Below are positions 8,515-18,500 of a DNA stretch of 64,000 bases, one piece after another. The notes below the pieces were generated by a model that made no database searches, was not told the origin of the DNA, and was given only the letters and a program-made list of their open reading frames with translations. Position 1 is the stretch's first letter; each line of letters starts with the position of its first letter. A program made the position numbers and the translations under genes. Origin of the DNA: Meishania litoralis (GTDB lineage Bacteria; Bacteroidota; Bacteroidia; Flavobacteriales; Flavobacteriaceae); contig NZ_JBHFPV010000002.1 of assembly GCF_042611095.1 (NCBI RefSeq), positions 620,001 through 684,000 of the forward strand. The letters run 5' to 3'.

Positions 8515-9419
8515 AGCTGCTACTGGCAATAGTTGGGCCCACTGCCATAGGAAAAACGACCCTTGCCATTGCCTTGGCGAAATATTTCGGAACAGAGATT
8601 ATTTCGGCCGATTCACGCCAGTTTTACAAGGAAATGAAAATTGGCACCGCAGTTCCTTCAAAGGATGAGCTGGCCGATGTACCGCATCATTTTATTCAGC
8701 ACAAGAGCATTTTAGAGCCTTATACGGTAGGTGATTTTGAACATGAGGCCATGGCCAAACTCGATGAACTTTTTCGTATCAAGAATATTGCCGTTATGGT
8801 TGGTGGAAGTGGACTTTATATTGACGCGATCACAAAAGGTCTTGACAATTTTCCCAAGGTAAGCCCAAAAATAAGGAGCAAACTTAACGATACTTATAAG
8901 AAAAATGGTATTAAAGCCCTTCAAGAACAGCTAAAAATCTTGGACCCAACCTATTATTCCAAAGTAGACAGAGCCAATCCGCACCGACTGATAAGGGCCT
9001 TGGAAATATGCTTGGGCACAGGTTCGCCCTACTCTACTTTTTTAAACCAAAAAAGAGTAGAGCGCCCTTTCGAGACATTTACCATTGGCATATCTGCCGA
9101 TAGACCAATAATCTATGACCGTATCAATGAACGCGTTGACGTCATGATCGCCACAGGCCTGATCCAAGAGGCTGAAAGACTATATAAATATCGCTCGTTA
9201 AACGCCTTGCAAACTGTGGGTTATACTGAATTGTTCAAATACCTCGATGGGGAGTGGTCTCTCGAATTCGCCATTTCTGAAATCAAAAAAAATACCCGCA
9301 GGTTTGCCAAACGCCAATTAACATGGTTCAGAAAGGGCGAAAATACCCTATGGGTAGATTATCAGGATGATATTTCGGGTGCCATTTCCGTTATTGAAAA
9401 AAAGCTTGAATCGGCATGA
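8511..9419 (+). CDS. miaA: tRNA dimethylallyltransferase
   Basis: MiaA adds a dimethylallyl group to N6 of adenosine 37 in tRNAs that read codons beginning with U. The P-loop GPTAIGKT is at residues 9-16. The DSRQFYKEM motif, the QTVGYTELF region and the FAKRQLTWFR motif near the C-terminus are all present. Length (302) is normal. It begins with GTG in a GTGA overlap with the channel gene and ends in an ATGA overlap with the kinase gene, so it is strongly coupled to both. Confidence 0.97.
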   Translation: MKLLLAIVGPTAIGKTTLAIALAKYFGTEIISADSRQFYKEMKIGTAVPSKDELADVPHHFIQHKSILEPYTVGDFEHEAMAKLDELFRIKNIAVMVGGSGLYIDAITKGLDNFPKVSPKIRSKLNDTYKKNGIKALQEQLKILDPTYYSKVDRANPHRLIRALEICLGTGSPYSTFLNQKRVERPFETFTIGISADRPIIYDRINERVDVMIATGLIQEAERLYKYRSLNALQTVGYTELFKYLDGEWSLEFAISEIKKNTRRFAKRQLTWFRKGENTLWVDYQDDISGAISVIEKKLESA

Positions 9420-9919
9420 ACGAAGCGAACGCAACGATCTTTTTTGTAATGGGTGTTTCAGGATGTGGAAAGTCTACCATTGGGCGATTGTTGGCCAAAA
9501 AACTTGACATACCCTTTTTTGACGGAGACGATTACCATTCTAGTGCAAATGTGGCCAAGATGTCAAATGGAAAACCGCTGACCGATGAGGATCGAATGGA
9601 TTGGTTACGAACACTCAACCAACTGGCTATAGAAAATATGGCCCATGGTGCCGTAATTGGTTGCTCGGCCTTAAAAGAAAGCTATCGAAAACTACTTGAA
9701 GATTCGATATTCGAACGCGTGACCTACATATATTTGAAAGGTACTTACGATGAAATACATCGGCGTATGCAGAAGAGAAGCGACCACTTCATGCCAGCAG
9801 GATTACTCAAATCGCAGTTTGAAGCTTTGGAACCCCCAATTGAGGCCATAACCGTTTCGATTGCCAATCCGCCGGACATTATTGTTGAAAAAATACTAAG
9901 AACTTTAGGCAAAAAATAA
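9416..9919 (+). CDS. gntK: gluconokinase
   Basis: This 167-residue kinase phosphorylates gluconate to 6-phosphogluconate. The P-loop GVSGCGKST, the substrate motif FDGDDYHS, and the NGKPLTDEDRMDWL and CSALKESYR motifs are all typical of GntK. It is the last gene of the operon and overlaps miaA by 4 bp. No gluconate transporter or dehydratase is nearby. Shikimate-kinase-like relatives are possible, but the full set of motifs favours gluconokinase. Confidence 0.93.
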   Translation: MNEANATIFFVMGVSGCGKSTIGRLLAKKLDIPFFDGDDYHSSANVAKMSNGKPLTDEDRMDWLRTLNQLAIENMAHGAVIGCSALKESYRKLLEDSIFERVTYIYLKGTYDEIHRRMQKRSDHFMPAGLLKSQFEALEPPIEAITVSIANPPDIIVEKILRTLGKK

Positions 9920-9941
9920 GGCGCTCATTAAAAAGAGCGCC
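9910..9941. terminator. bidirectional terminator between gntK and the response regulator
   Basis: GGCGCTC (9920-9926) and GAGCGCC (9935-9941) form a 7-bp perfect stem with an 8-nt loop. Read on the minus strand the hairpin is followed by a T-rich run (9919-9910), so it most clearly ends the two-component operon. It may also end the plus-strand operon. Confidence 0.7.
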
Positions 9942-9967
9942 CTCGGTAATCTTTGGCAATTATCTTT

Positions 9968-10681
9968 TTATTCTTCTCCATTCTTCACCACCAACCTAAA
10001 TCCTTCGCCGTGAATGTTCAAAATTTCCACATCTTCATCAACCTTGAGGTACTTTCTCAATTTTGCAATGTAAACATCCATACTTCGAGAAGTGAAGTAG
10101 TTATCGTCTCTCCAAATTTTGGTCAACGCCAATTCCCTCGGCATTAAATCGTTTTCATGAAGTGCCAAAAGCCGCAATAGTTCATTCTCCTTTGGTGAGA
10201 GTTTAATCGCATCATTGTCCTTATATTTTAAAAAACGTAATTTGGAATTTAAGTGAAAGTTTCCGATTTTAAATTCGAATTTCTTGCTATCTGCCAACGT
10301 ATTCGATGCCTTTCTCTGAATTATTGCTTTAAGTTTCATCAAAAGAACTTCAGAATCAAAAGGTTTGTTCAGGTAATCATCTGCACCGGCCTTATACCCT
10401 TTTAGCACATCTTCTTTCATGGTCTTGGCGGTCAAAAAGACGATTGGTACATTTTCGTTCTTTTCACGAATTTCCTTGGCCAATGTAAAGCCATCTTTAT
10501 AAGGCATCATAACATCCAAAATACAGACATCATAATTGTCCTTTTTGAACTTTTCAAAACCTTCCATACCGTTCTTGGCCAATGTAACATCAAAATCGTT
10601 CATTGACAGGTAGTCTTTAAGTACAATACCAAAATTGGGGTCGTCCTCGACCAAAAGAATCTTTTTGTTTGCTGTTTCCAT
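9968..10681 (-). CDS. OmpR-family response regulator (RprY-like)
   Basis: This 237-residue regulator has a receiver domain with acidic pair Asp13/Asp14, phosphoacceptor Asp56 (CILDVMMP) and the conserved Lys in DYLNKPF. It is followed by a winged-helix DNA-binding domain (LSPKENELLRLL, then SRSMDVYIAKLRKYL). The partner histidine kinase is immediately upstream with a 5-bp gap. The pair resembles Bacteroides RprXY. Its targets are not visible in the sequence. Confidence 0.93.
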   Translation of the reverse strand: METANKKILLVEDDPNFGIVLKDYLSMNDFDVTLAKNGMEGFEKFKKDNYDVCILDVMMPYKDGFTLAKEIREKNENVPIVFLTAKTMKEDVLKGYKAGADDYLNKPFDSEVLLMKLKAIIQRKASNTLADSKKFEFKIGNFHLNSKLRFLKYKDNDAIKLSPKENELLRLLALHENDLMPRELALTKIWRDDNYFTSRSMDVYIAKLRKYLKVDEDVEILNIHGEGFRLVVKNGEE

Positions 10682-10686
10682 AGTTT

Positions 10687-12267
10687 TTATATTAAGGGCA
10701 GTTTAATGAAAAAAGTACTTCCTTTCCCTTTTTCGCTTTCAGCATAAACTTCCCCTTGATGATCTTCAATTATTTTTTTCACGTAGGCCAGACCTAGGCC
10801 ATGACCCTTGACGTTGTGTATGTTTCCCGTATGTTCTCGATAGAACTTCTCAAATACTTTTTTTAAGACCGCCTTGCCCATACCAGCACCTTGATCCTTT
10901 ATCTTTATTATGATATTGTTTTTTACAACCTCGGTATAAACATCGATTTTAGGTGCTTGTTCTGAGTATTTTACCGCATTGTCAAGTATGTTCACCAGTA
11001 CGTTCGTAAAATGCATATCATTGGCCAGAACCTCTGTTCTTTCTGCTTCTAGATGTGTTTCAACATACCCGCCCCTATCGGCTACGATAAGTTCTACATG
11101 GGTTATGGCATCATGTATGATGTCGTGCACATCGACCCTGTCCTTACTTATATCAAGCTGGTTCTTTTCCAACTTCGATATTCTCAAAACATTTTCCACC
11201 TGGGCATGCATACGTTTGTTCTCGTCCCTTATCATCTGCAAATAACGTATCACTTTATCTTTGTCCTCGATTATCTTAGGGTTTCGAATCGCTTCTACCG
11301 CTAGGTTAATGGTCGCAATGGGGGTTTTGAACTCATGGGTCATGTTATTGATAAAATCGGACTTTATCTCTGAAATCTGCTTCTGCCGGATGAGCTGATA
11401 GATGGCGCCTGAATAGGCTACCACGATAATCAGGGTAAACAACAGCGACAACAAAGCCATTCTCAGAATGGACCGCAGCAAGAACTTTTTCTTTTTCGGG
11501 AAAGAAATCAGCAAATCAAAATTTGAGGCTCCTTCACTGTCCCTGAAAAGCGGTGCCTTGTATATGGTCGATATCGTCGGCTTGAATTTTGGCGATTTGA
11601 CTTTGGTCGGCAGACCATTGCTGTAAACTCCGTATTCGAAATCTAGCTTCAGATTTCTATTTGTAAGTTCGTTGGCGAGCAACAAATCGATTTCTTGCTT
11701 GGAAACCCGTTTATGGATAGGCACTTTCTTCGCATGTTCACTAAAAACATCTTCGAACTGGGCTTTTTCCAATTTTGACCACCCCCCTATCTTTTCAATC
11801 TTCTGCAATGGTGTCAACTTGTACGATCGGCCGTCCAAGCCATAATCTTCTTTGAGCGTAACCTTAGTGCGCTTGCTGGAATAATTCTTAATCGTAGTGG
11901 TATCAAAACCACTACCGTTATCAAAGAACGTTGAGGTTATATTATAATCTTCTTCTAAAATACCATGCTGATACAGCTCGATCTCATTCGAATTGAGATC
12001 TTGCTCCACGTACATGAACGTACTTATCTTACCCGATGTCGGCTCTCCGATACTGTCTTTTACACTGAGATACCTATCGACATAATCCCTTGTTTCCCTT
12101 TTCGCGATCTTATCGGTTACCGTTATGAGTACTTCTGATACCGTTCTTGAGAAACTTTCTTCCTTATCCTCGACGGATTGCTTTATCCAGAATCCTTGTA
12201 CGAAAATTATGCCGATAAGTGAGAGGCTCATCAATATTACCAACAGAATAAACAACCTCTTATTCAT
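10687..12267 (-). CDS. membrane sensor histidine kinase (RprX-like)
   Basis: This 526-residue kinase has a first transmembrane segment at about residues 4-26, a periplasmic sensor region of about 230 residues, and a second membrane segment near 268-290. A HisKA domain follows with the phosphoacceptor His311 (MTHEFKTPIA), then an ATPase domain with the N box (NILDNAVKYSEQ) and G boxes (KDQGAGM, GHGLGLAYV). The ATG at 12267 is preferred to the TTG two codons earlier. The sensor region has no domain I recognise. It is transcribed with its response regulator. Confidence 0.93.
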   Translation of the reverse strand: MNKRLFILLVILMSLSLIGIIFVQGFWIKQSVEDKEESFSRTVSEVLITVTDKIAKRETRDYVDRYLSVKDSIGEPTSGKISTFMYVEQDLNSNEIELYQHGILEEDYNITSTFFDNGSGFDTTTIKNYSSKRTKVTLKEDYGLDGRSYKLTPLQKIEKIGGWSKLEKAQFEDVFSEHAKKVPIHKRVSKQEIDLLLANELTNRNLKLDFEYGVYSNGLPTKVKSPKFKPTISTIYKAPLFRDSEGASNFDLLISFPKKKKFLLRSILRMALLSLLFTLIIVVAYSGAIYQLIRQKQISEIKSDFINNMTHEFKTPIATINLAVEAIRNPKIIEDKDKVIRYLQMIRDENKRMHAQVENVLRISKLEKNQLDISKDRVDVHDIIHDAITHVELIVADRGGYVETHLEAERTEVLANDMHFTNVLVNILDNAVKYSEQAPKIDVYTEVVKNNIIIKIKDQGAGMGKAVLKKVFEKFYREHTGNIHNVKGHGLGLAYVKKIIEDHQGEVYAESEKGKGSTFFIKLPLI

Positions 12268-12349
12268 CTTCAAGTAAAATTAAAGATTTCGCATATAGCA
12301 AATCGTACGTTTAACCTAACCTTAACAAAAATGTTAAAATCTCAAAAAC

Positions 12350-12931
12350 CTAGATATATTCAAGCAGAAGCCTATGTATCTCTTCAGTTTTATCCTTGGT
12401 TTTATTGAGGTCGATATTCTCGATTACATAATCGGCCAAGGAAATTTTTTCAGAGTCGTTCAACTGATTGTTGATTCTTGCTAGCAGGTCTTCTTTAGAA
12501 ATATTATCCCTGCTCAATACTCTACTGATTCGAAGATCGAGCGGTGCGGTGACCAAAACTATCTTGTCGTAAAAATCTTGGGAACCGGTCTCAAAGATAA
12601 TGGCATTCTCTTGGATTACATAAGGAGAATGTTGCTTCTCACGCCATTTTAAAAAATGTCTGCGTACCGCAGGATGTACTATTGCATTGAGTTTTGCGAG
12701 CAGTTCAGGGTCATTGAACACTTTTTGTGCTATATAGGCCGTATTCAGTTTTTTATCATCATAAGCTTTTTGGCCAATGATTTCTATAATCGCTCTTCTC
12801 AATTTTTTTGAGGATTTCATAAGCTTTTTGGCCATACGGTCAGACTCGTAAACAGGAATGCCCAATGCCTCGAACTGCTCTGCCACCGTCGATTTACCAC
12901 TGCCTATTCCCCCGGTCAGACCGACTATCAT
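12350..12931 (-). CDS. coaE: dephospho-CoA kinase
   Basis: CoaE phosphorylates dephospho-CoA in the last step of coenzyme A synthesis. The P-loop GGIGSGKST follows the start directly. The nucleotide-binding lid contains the SRVLSRDNIS stretch, and the family motif VHPAVRRHF is present. Length (193) is normal. Its start overlaps the end of the upstream YbbR-like gene by 4 bp. The earlier CoA step enzyme coaBC is at 18493-19698. Confidence 0.95.
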   Translation of the reverse strand: MIVGLTGGIGSGKSTVAEQFEALGIPVYESDRMAKKLMKSSKKLRRAIIEIIGQKAYDDKKLNTAYIAQKVFNDPELLAKLNAIVHPAVRRHFLKWREKQHSPYVIQENAIIFETGSQDFYDKIVLVTAPLDLRISRVLSRDNISKEDLLARINNQLNDSEKISLADYVIENIDLNKTKDKTEEIHRLLLEYI

Positions 12932-13887
12932 GGTATACGGTTTAGTATGAATTCGACATGTGATTCACTTAATCTTGCACTGTAAAGGTTCTTTGGACTC
13001 TCGACGATCCTGATCGGAAGTACATTCGATGAGCGACCACCTATTTCTTCAAAGTCGCCAACAACCTGAAAATCAGCACTCTCTATACTTTTTAAAAGTT
13101 CAATCTTACCTTTCAACAAAACCGACACCTGATCAGGAAACGTTCTAATCTCGGTTCTACTTGGTAGATTGACCACCTTGATAGGTACTTTTATGATCTT
13201 TTCCGAAAATCGGGCGACCTTGCCCTTGATCAATACTTTGGTCGCAGAATAGGTCGTATTGACCAACTTGTCAGACTTTTTGACCATAACTTCCTTGGAA
13301 AAATCGGTCCTCAAATTGCCTAAATCCAAAGTGCCGGTACGAGCTGCCTCGATGGTATCGATTTCGTTCGCAGGGCCTTTTAGGGTAATGGATTCGGGCG
13401 TTATCGATAGCTCGCCGTCCAAAAGGTAATTTTGTGGCAAATTCATTTTTATCGTTGGTTTAACCAATACCTTCTTGCTTTTCAGTTTCCTAAGGTCGAA
13501 ATAAATCGGGCTATCATCCATTTCCAACAAGGTCATTGAATTGGATAACTGTTTTTCAATTTGCCGACGGTACACCTCTGCAGGAATAAAGGACCTATTG
13601 TCTGATCGCTGTAAATTCGAAATATCGATATCGACTTTTTTGCTCTTGACATTGAACCCGAGCAACTGAAAACCACTGGCCCTTAATCTAACATCGACCC
13701 TGTTCTTCGTGGCGTCGACCAATAAAAAATCCTTGGGCGTATTTACAAAATTCAACCTAAAAACCGACGAACTAGTGTACATTTCTGAAAGTTGACTGAT
13801 GAACCAAGCAAGACTTGAACATATTAGGAATATCAAAAATAATTTGACCCTTCGCCTTTTCAGTACTTTTTCAACTTTGCGTATCAA
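12928..13887 (-). CDS. YbbR/CdaR-like membrane-anchored protein
   Basis: This 319-residue protein has one transmembrane helix near residues 14-31, then an extracytoplasmic part with repeated beta-rich units. Each unit holds a segment of the type PKDFLLVDATKNRVDVRLR, which resembles YbbR domains. In Firmicutes YbbR (CdaR) regulates a diadenylate cyclase, but no cyclase of that type is next to it here. The start is TTG at 13887; no ATG is available before the membrane helix. It is coupled to coaE by a 4-bp overlap. Confidence 0.75.
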   Translation of the reverse strand: MIRKVEKVLKRRRVKLFLIFLICSSLAWFISQLSEMYTSSSVFRLNFVNTPKDFLLVDATKNRVDVRLRASGFQLLGFNVKSKKVDIDISNLQRSDNRSFIPAEVYRRQIEKQLSNSMTLLEMDDSPIYFDLRKLKSKKVLVKPTIKMNLPQNYLLDGELSITPESITLKGPANEIDTIEAARTGTLDLGNLRTDFSKEVMVKKSDKLVNTTYSATKVLIKGKVARFSEKIIKVPIKVVNLPSRTEIRTFPDQVSVLLKGKIELLKSIESADFQVVGDFEEIGGRSSNVLPIRIVESPKNLYSARLSESHVEFILNRIP

Positions 13888-13900
13888 GTTTCCACAATCT

Positions 13901-14899
13901 TTAGAAGAATAGTTTTGGAAACAATTCTTCGGGAGTTCTTCTACTAAAGTTAAGCCTTATAGTTGACTTAATAAAGCCATAACCGTAACCAAAAAACTGT
14001 ATGCTAACCGCAATTATCGATAATAACGCTACCCAAAGGTTTTTGTTCTTATGCAGGGCATCTAAAAAAATCAATAAATAGAAAGCAAGGTAAACATAGA
14101 TCGGCCAATAAATAAGAAAGAAAATCAATAAGAGTGCCAACAACGACCCGGCAGAGAACAAGGTCGGAAACCAATAAGTGATTTTTGCGGTACCCGGGTG
14201 CCATTTGTTCAAAATTGGCCTTACCATTCCGAATTTATTTACTTGGATAAAGAATTTGTTCCAATCAATACGACGTTTATGATAAACAAAAGCTTCGGGT
14301 ATCAATTTGGTGTCATAGCCCTTGTTCCAAATACGTATGGTCAGATCAGGATCCTCACCAGGATGAATGTTTCCGTAACCACCGACATGCTCAAAGGCCG
14401 TTTTTGAAATACCCATATTGAAGCTTCTAGGTTGAAACTTACCGACGGAATTCTTATTACCCCGTATACCCCCGGTAGTCAAGACAGATGTCATGGCGTA
14501 ATTGATGGCTTTCTGCACATTGGTAAAAGTGCAATGGGCCGCATCTGGCCCGCCATAGCAATGAACAAATTCTTTTAAGAGCGACCTCTCGGCTTCCACT
14601 AAATATTGGGGCGGTAAAATACAGTCGGAATCGAGCACGACAAAATAATTGCCTTTTGCCCGCTGCATGCCGTAGTTTCTGGAATCTCCCGGACCCGAAT
14701 TCGGTTTTTGGTAATAGGAAATATTCAGCCTATCACCGAACGACTTGACCACATCATGGGAATCAACGGTAGATCCATCCTCAACAATTACGACTTCAAA
14801 GTGTTTTTCATAGCTTTGATCGACAAGACTATCCAATAACTCCCTGATTTCCTCAGGTCTATTGTAAACGGGAATGATAAAGGAAAAGGATAGTTCCAT
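13901..14899 (-). CDS. family 2 glycosyltransferase with C-terminal membrane helices
   Basis: This 332-residue protein has a GT-A fold start (FSFIIPVYNRPEEI), the DSDC metal-binding motif near residue 112, and a GEDPDLTIRIW acceptor motif near 190. Two or three membrane helices at the C-terminus (about 235-310) anchor it to the inner membrane. It probably transfers a sugar from a nucleotide-sugar donor to a lipid or surface glycan. The acceptor is unknown. It lies 13 bp upstream of the YbbR-like gene and is likely cotranscribed. Confidence 0.9.
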   Translation of the reverse strand: MELSFSFIIPVYNRPEEIRELLDSLVDQSYEKHFEVVIVEDGSTVDSHDVVKSFGDRLNISYYQKPNSGPGDSRNYGMQRAKGNYFVVLDSDCILPPQYLVEAERSLLKEFVHCYGGPDAAHCTFTNVQKAINYAMTSVLTTGGIRGNKNSVGKFQPRSFNMGISKTAFEHVGGYGNIHPGEDPDLTIRIWNKGYDTKLIPEAFVYHKRRIDWNKFFIQVNKFGMVRPILNKWHPGTAKITYWFPTLFSAGSLLALLLIFFLIYWPIYVYLAFYLLIFLDALHKNKNLWVALLSIIAVSIQFFGYGYGFIKSTIRLNFSRRTPEELFPKLFF

Positions 14900-14975
14900 A
14901 AAACAACTGGGTATGTGCTGGCACTATTTTAACTTCGTAAAATAAATCCGTAGGCTACGGAAGACCTGGTCAAAA

Positions 14976-15788
14976 TTACTCCGTAAAATTATCCATGACC
15001 TCCTTACTGACCCCGGTATTGGAAAAACCACCATCATGAAACAAGTTCTGCATGGTAACCTTTTTGGTCAGATCTGAAAACAACGTAACGGTGTAATCGG
15101 CACATTCCAAGGCAGTGGCATTGCCCAAAGGAGACATTTTATCGGCATAGGTAATGAACCCATCGAAACCTTTGACGCCCTGACCGGCAGTGGTCGGCGT
15201 TGGTGACTGTGATATGGTATTGACCCTGACTTTTTTCTCCTTGCCGAAAAAATAGCCAAAACTTCGGGCCACAGATTCCAAATAGGCCTTATTGTCGGCC
15301 ATATCATTATAATCTGGAAAAGTTCTTTGTGCGGCCATATAGGTCAAGGCCACGATACTGCCCCACTCGTTCATCGCATCGGCCTTGAACAATGTCTGCA
15401 TGACCCGGTGAAACGAAAGTGCCGAGATATCCCATCCCTTATGTGAAAAATCATAGTTCTGATCCGTATAGGCCCTACCTTTTCTAACGTTGACCGACAT
15501 ACCGATCGAATGCAGCACAAAATCAAGTTTTCCGCCCAATATTTTAACCGATTCGTTTACCAAGTTGCCCAAATCATCTTCGCTAGTGGCATCAGCTGGA
15601 ATTATCTCGGAACCGGTTTTTTGGGCCAATTCCTTTATCTGCCCCATGCGCATGGCGATAGGAGCATTCGTCAACACGAACTTGCCCCCTTCTTCGTGAA
15701 CGCGCTCGGCAGTTTTCCATGCAATGGAGTTCGAGTCAAGTGCTCCAAAAATAATCCCTCTTTTTCCTTTAAGTAAGTCGTATGCCAT
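14976..15788 (-). CDS. fabI: enoyl-[acyl-carrier-protein] reductase (NADH)
   Basis: FabI reduces enoyl-ACP in the last step of each fatty-acid elongation cycle. The protein (270 residues) has the SDR-like nucleotide site with the FabI-type NSIAW motif near residue 20. Tyr150, Tyr160 and Lys167 show the Y-x6-K spacing of FabI catalytic residues. The surrounding sequence (NDMADNK) differs from the enterobacterial enzyme, as is usual for Bacteroidota. It stands alone with its own promoter box at 15819-15826. Confidence 0.92.
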   Translation of the reverse strand: MAYDLLKGKRGIIFGALDSNSIAWKTAERVHEEGGKFVLTNAPIAMRMGQIKELAQKTGSEIIPADATSEDDLGNLVNESVKILGGKLDFVLHSIGMSVNVRKGRAYTDQNYDFSHKGWDISALSFHRVMQTLFKADAMNEWGSIVALTYMAAQRTFPDYNDMADNKAYLESVARSFGYFFGKEKKVRVNTISQSPTPTTAGQGVKGFDGFITYADKMSPLGNATALECADYTVTLFSDLTKKVTMQNLFHDGGFSNTGVSKEVMDNFTE

Positions 15789-15818
15789 GTTATAGGTCTG
15801 TTATGGTTTAGATAGCCT

Positions 15819-15826
15819 CAAAGATA
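15819..15826 (-). promoter_or_regulatory. -7 box upstream of fabI
   Basis: On the minus strand this reads TATCTTTG, matching TAnnTTTG. It lies 31 bp before the fabI ATG. No TTG at proper spacing is visible. Confidence 0.4.
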
Positions 15827-15906
15827 TTAAAATTAATTAGGTGTTCCAGCCATGCCAAGATTAGAAATAGCTCAAACATCGACCTCAAAATTCAATACGG
15901 TCAGAA

Positions 15907-17559
15907 CTAGTTCAATAACTGCCTAGCATGGGCCAGGGCCGAATCGGAAAGATTCTTTCCTCCCAACATTTCGGCCAATTCAACCACTCTTTCGTCATCG
16001 TTCAATCGCTTCACTTTGGTATTGGTCTTATCGGAATCATCATCTTTATACACCTTGAAATGATAATGGCCCTTCGAAGCGACCTGGGGCAGATGTGTTA
16101 TGCTGAACACTTGCATAGTCTTGCTCATCTCGGCCATAATCTCGCCCATACGATTGGAAATCTCACCCGAAACGCCCGTGTCGATCTCGTCGAACATCAT
16201 GGTGGGCAAATTCTCATATTTGGAAAGAATCGATTTGATAACGAGCATGATACGCGAAAGCTCACCCCCTGATGCCACTTTTTTCAATTCGCCAAATGCT
16301 GTGCCCTTGTTGGCGGAAAACAGGAAAGACAGATCATCTTTACCATTGGCCTTAAAATGTTTTGAAGGACTGATCTCAATCTTAAATTGAGCATTGGGCA
16401 TACCCAATTGCTTCAAATCAACTTCAAGCTGTCTCTTAAGCTCGGGAATTACCTTGTTTCTTTTCTCTCTCAATAGAAGGGATACCCCTTCGAGCTTTTT
16501 CTCAAAGGATTTCAACTCGTCTTGCAAAGTCTCTATTCTTGATTCAAGATCTACCGTGGCACCAACTTTTTCTTGTAGGTCTTGCTTGATCGTCAAAAGT
16601 TCTTCAATTGTGGCGACCCCGTGTTTCTTGAACAGATCATGAAGCAACTGCAACTTTGAATTTACCTCTTCCATCAAGATGGGGTTGGCCTCGACTCCAT
16701 CTTCAAGGGTTGAAAATCCTTCGGCCAAATCGTCAACCTCTATGAAAATGGATTGAATTCTCTCATTCAACTGGCCATAGCGCGAACCAAAACCCGAAAG
16801 TTTAGCGGAAACCTGTTTTAGTTCAGATAGGGCACTCAATACCCCCATCTGCTCATCGTTCAACAACCGATACCCTTTTGAAAGCTGCTCCATGATGGTC
16901 TCCACATTGCTCAACTGCTCATACTGATCCTCCAACTCTTCTAGAATTCCTGCTTTAAGCGGGGCTTTTTCAAGTTCATCCAAGAGAAAACTATTATAGT
17001 CCAGTTCTTTTATTGCATTTGACTGATATTCAATAAGTTGATTCAGTTTTCTTGATGTTTCGTTATAGGCCCGCAGCGAAACGGAACACTCTTTTAACAG
17101 GTCTTTATTGTTCGCCAAGGCATCGATCAGTCTTAATTGAAAGTCGTTTTCGGCCAATTGAAGGGTTTGGTGTTGCGAGTGTACATCGATCAACCGATCG
17201 CCCAGCCTCGAGAGAATATCCAATGTAACCGGAGTATCGTTGATAAAGGCCCTTGATTTTCCGCTACCGAGAATCTCGCGCCGAATGATCGTTCGGCCTT
17301 CATAGTCTAGATCGTTTTCCTCAAAAAACGGTTTTAGCACATAATTTTGAATATCGAACTCTGCCTCGACAATACACTTTTGTGATGTATCGCGCAAAGT
17401 GGAAAGATCGGCCCGGTTACCGAGCACCAAGGATAGCCCTCCCAAGAGAACGGATTTTCCCGCACCCGTCTCTCCGGTAATTACCGTAAAGCCTTTATCG
17501 AACCGAACATTCAGGTGGTCGATCAAGGCATAATTCTTAATGGAAAGGTTTGCAAGCAC
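15907..17559 (-). CDS. recN: DNA repair ATPase RecN
   Basis: RecN is an SMC-like protein that acts at double-strand breaks. The P-loop GETGAGKS is at residues 29-36. A long coiled coil fills the middle (about 150-370). The ABC signature SGGELSRIML and the Walker B stretch MMFDEIDTGVSG lie near residue 460. Length (550) is normal. The start is GTG at 17559. It sits downstream of the DUF4835 gene with a 47-bp gap. Confidence 0.96.
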   Translation of the reverse strand: MLANLSIKNYALIDHLNVRFDKGFTVITGETGAGKSVLLGGLSLVLGNRADLSTLRDTSQKCIVEAEFDIQNYVLKPFFEENDLDYEGRTIIRREILGSGKSRAFINDTPVTLDILSRLGDRLIDVHSQHQTLQLAENDFQLRLIDALANNKDLLKECSVSLRAYNETSRKLNQLIEYQSNAIKELDYNSFLLDELEKAPLKAGILEELEDQYEQLSNVETIMEQLSKGYRLLNDEQMGVLSALSELKQVSAKLSGFGSRYGQLNERIQSIFIEVDDLAEGFSTLEDGVEANPILMEEVNSKLQLLHDLFKKHGVATIEELLTIKQDLQEKVGATVDLESRIETLQDELKSFEKKLEGVSLLLREKRNKVIPELKRQLEVDLKQLGMPNAQFKIEISPSKHFKANGKDDLSFLFSANKGTAFGELKKVASGGELSRIMLVIKSILSKYENLPTMMFDEIDTGVSGEISNRMGEIMAEMSKTMQVFSITHLPQVASKGHYHFKVYKDDDSDKTNTKVKRLNDDERVVELAEMLGGKNLSDSALAHARQLLN

Positions 17560-17606
17560 GAATAAAAATTAGTGCCGTAAAGATAATGAAGTAATGTAAA
17601 ATCGGG

Positions 17607-18500
17607 TCAATATTTTATTTCGTTCCAAGTGGTGGAATATAAGGGAGCGACATTGTTCAGGGTTTCCTTGAGCTGCACGATATCCACCTTTGGGCCGTCG
17701 GAAAATATATTACGTATTTCATCCGATTTGGCATCAAAGAACGTGGAAATCAAAAATGCATTGGGCCTTCTCTTGATCATCGTTTCAAAAAGCCTCATCG
17801 TACCGGCCACAACTTGTTTTCCGGTACTGTTGTTGTCACCCAAGATATCGAGTCCCTTTCTGTGATAATTGTACATGGCGACCCGATATTCGCGATAGGT
17901 ATTCGACATCAGATTGTCTATCAAATCGAATCGACTACGGTCATTATCAGCCGTATGGCTCCATCCAACGGCATTGTTTCCCTGAGCCTGGGTTACGATT
18001 TTCTGTGCGGTTCGAAAGTACTCTGTTCCTCCTTCCAAAGCAAAAGTATCGGCATCCAAGCCTAAAATCACATAAACATAATAGGCGATGACGCTCACTA
18101 AATTCGATTCATAAACATTTTCGTTAAAGACCAAAGGCTGGAATTCAATGTACTCAAAGCTCAGTTTGTTGTCCTTATAGTTGAAAACAGGCGATTCATA
18201 TGAAGTATTATAAACAGGCCGCGAAGATTGTATCTGTAACGTTCCCCTAAAGCGGTTCGATTCAAATTCCGTAATCGTGATGAACATTTGTGCGTTGACC
18301 CGTTCGTTTTCCTTATAGACGCGATTGGTCCATTTATTCTTGTTGACAAGATCGTTCAATGAGCGCTCAAGGGTTTTGAAAATCTGTTGGTTGGTCTGCG
18401 AAACCTGGTCCGAATTAACAGTGACCACACAATTCAGCTCTTGGGCACTAAGGCCAAGTACGCATAGGAAGCAAAAAAGTGCTGAAAACAAGCTACGCAT
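17607..18500 (-). CDS. DUF4835 family secreted protein
   Basis: This protein of about 297 residues has a clear signal peptide (hydrophobic core FSALFCFLCVLGL, then SAQ cleavage) and no further membrane helix. It belongs to DUF4835, a Bacteroidota family of unknown function normally found between coaBC and recN. The ATG at 18500 overlaps the coaBC stop by 8 bp and places the hydrophobic core right after the start. An ATG seven codons earlier (18521) is also possible. The periplasmic location and the bamD neighbourhood suggest an envelope role, but that is inference. Confidence 0.85.
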   Translation of the reverse strand: MRSLFSALFCFLCVLGLSAQELNCVVTVNSDQVSQTNQQIFKTLERSLNDLVNKNKWTNRVYKENERVNAQMFITITEFESNRFRGTLQIQSSRPVYNTSYESPVFNYKDNKLSFEYIEFQPLVFNENVYESNLVSVIAYYVYVILGLDADTFALEGGTEYFRTAQKIVTQAQGNNAVGWSHTADNDRSRFDLIDNLMSNTYREYRVAMYNYHRKGLDILGDNNSTGKQVVAGTMRLFETMIKRRPNAFLISTFFDAKSDEIRNIFSDGPKVDIVQLKETLNNVAPLYSTTWNEIKY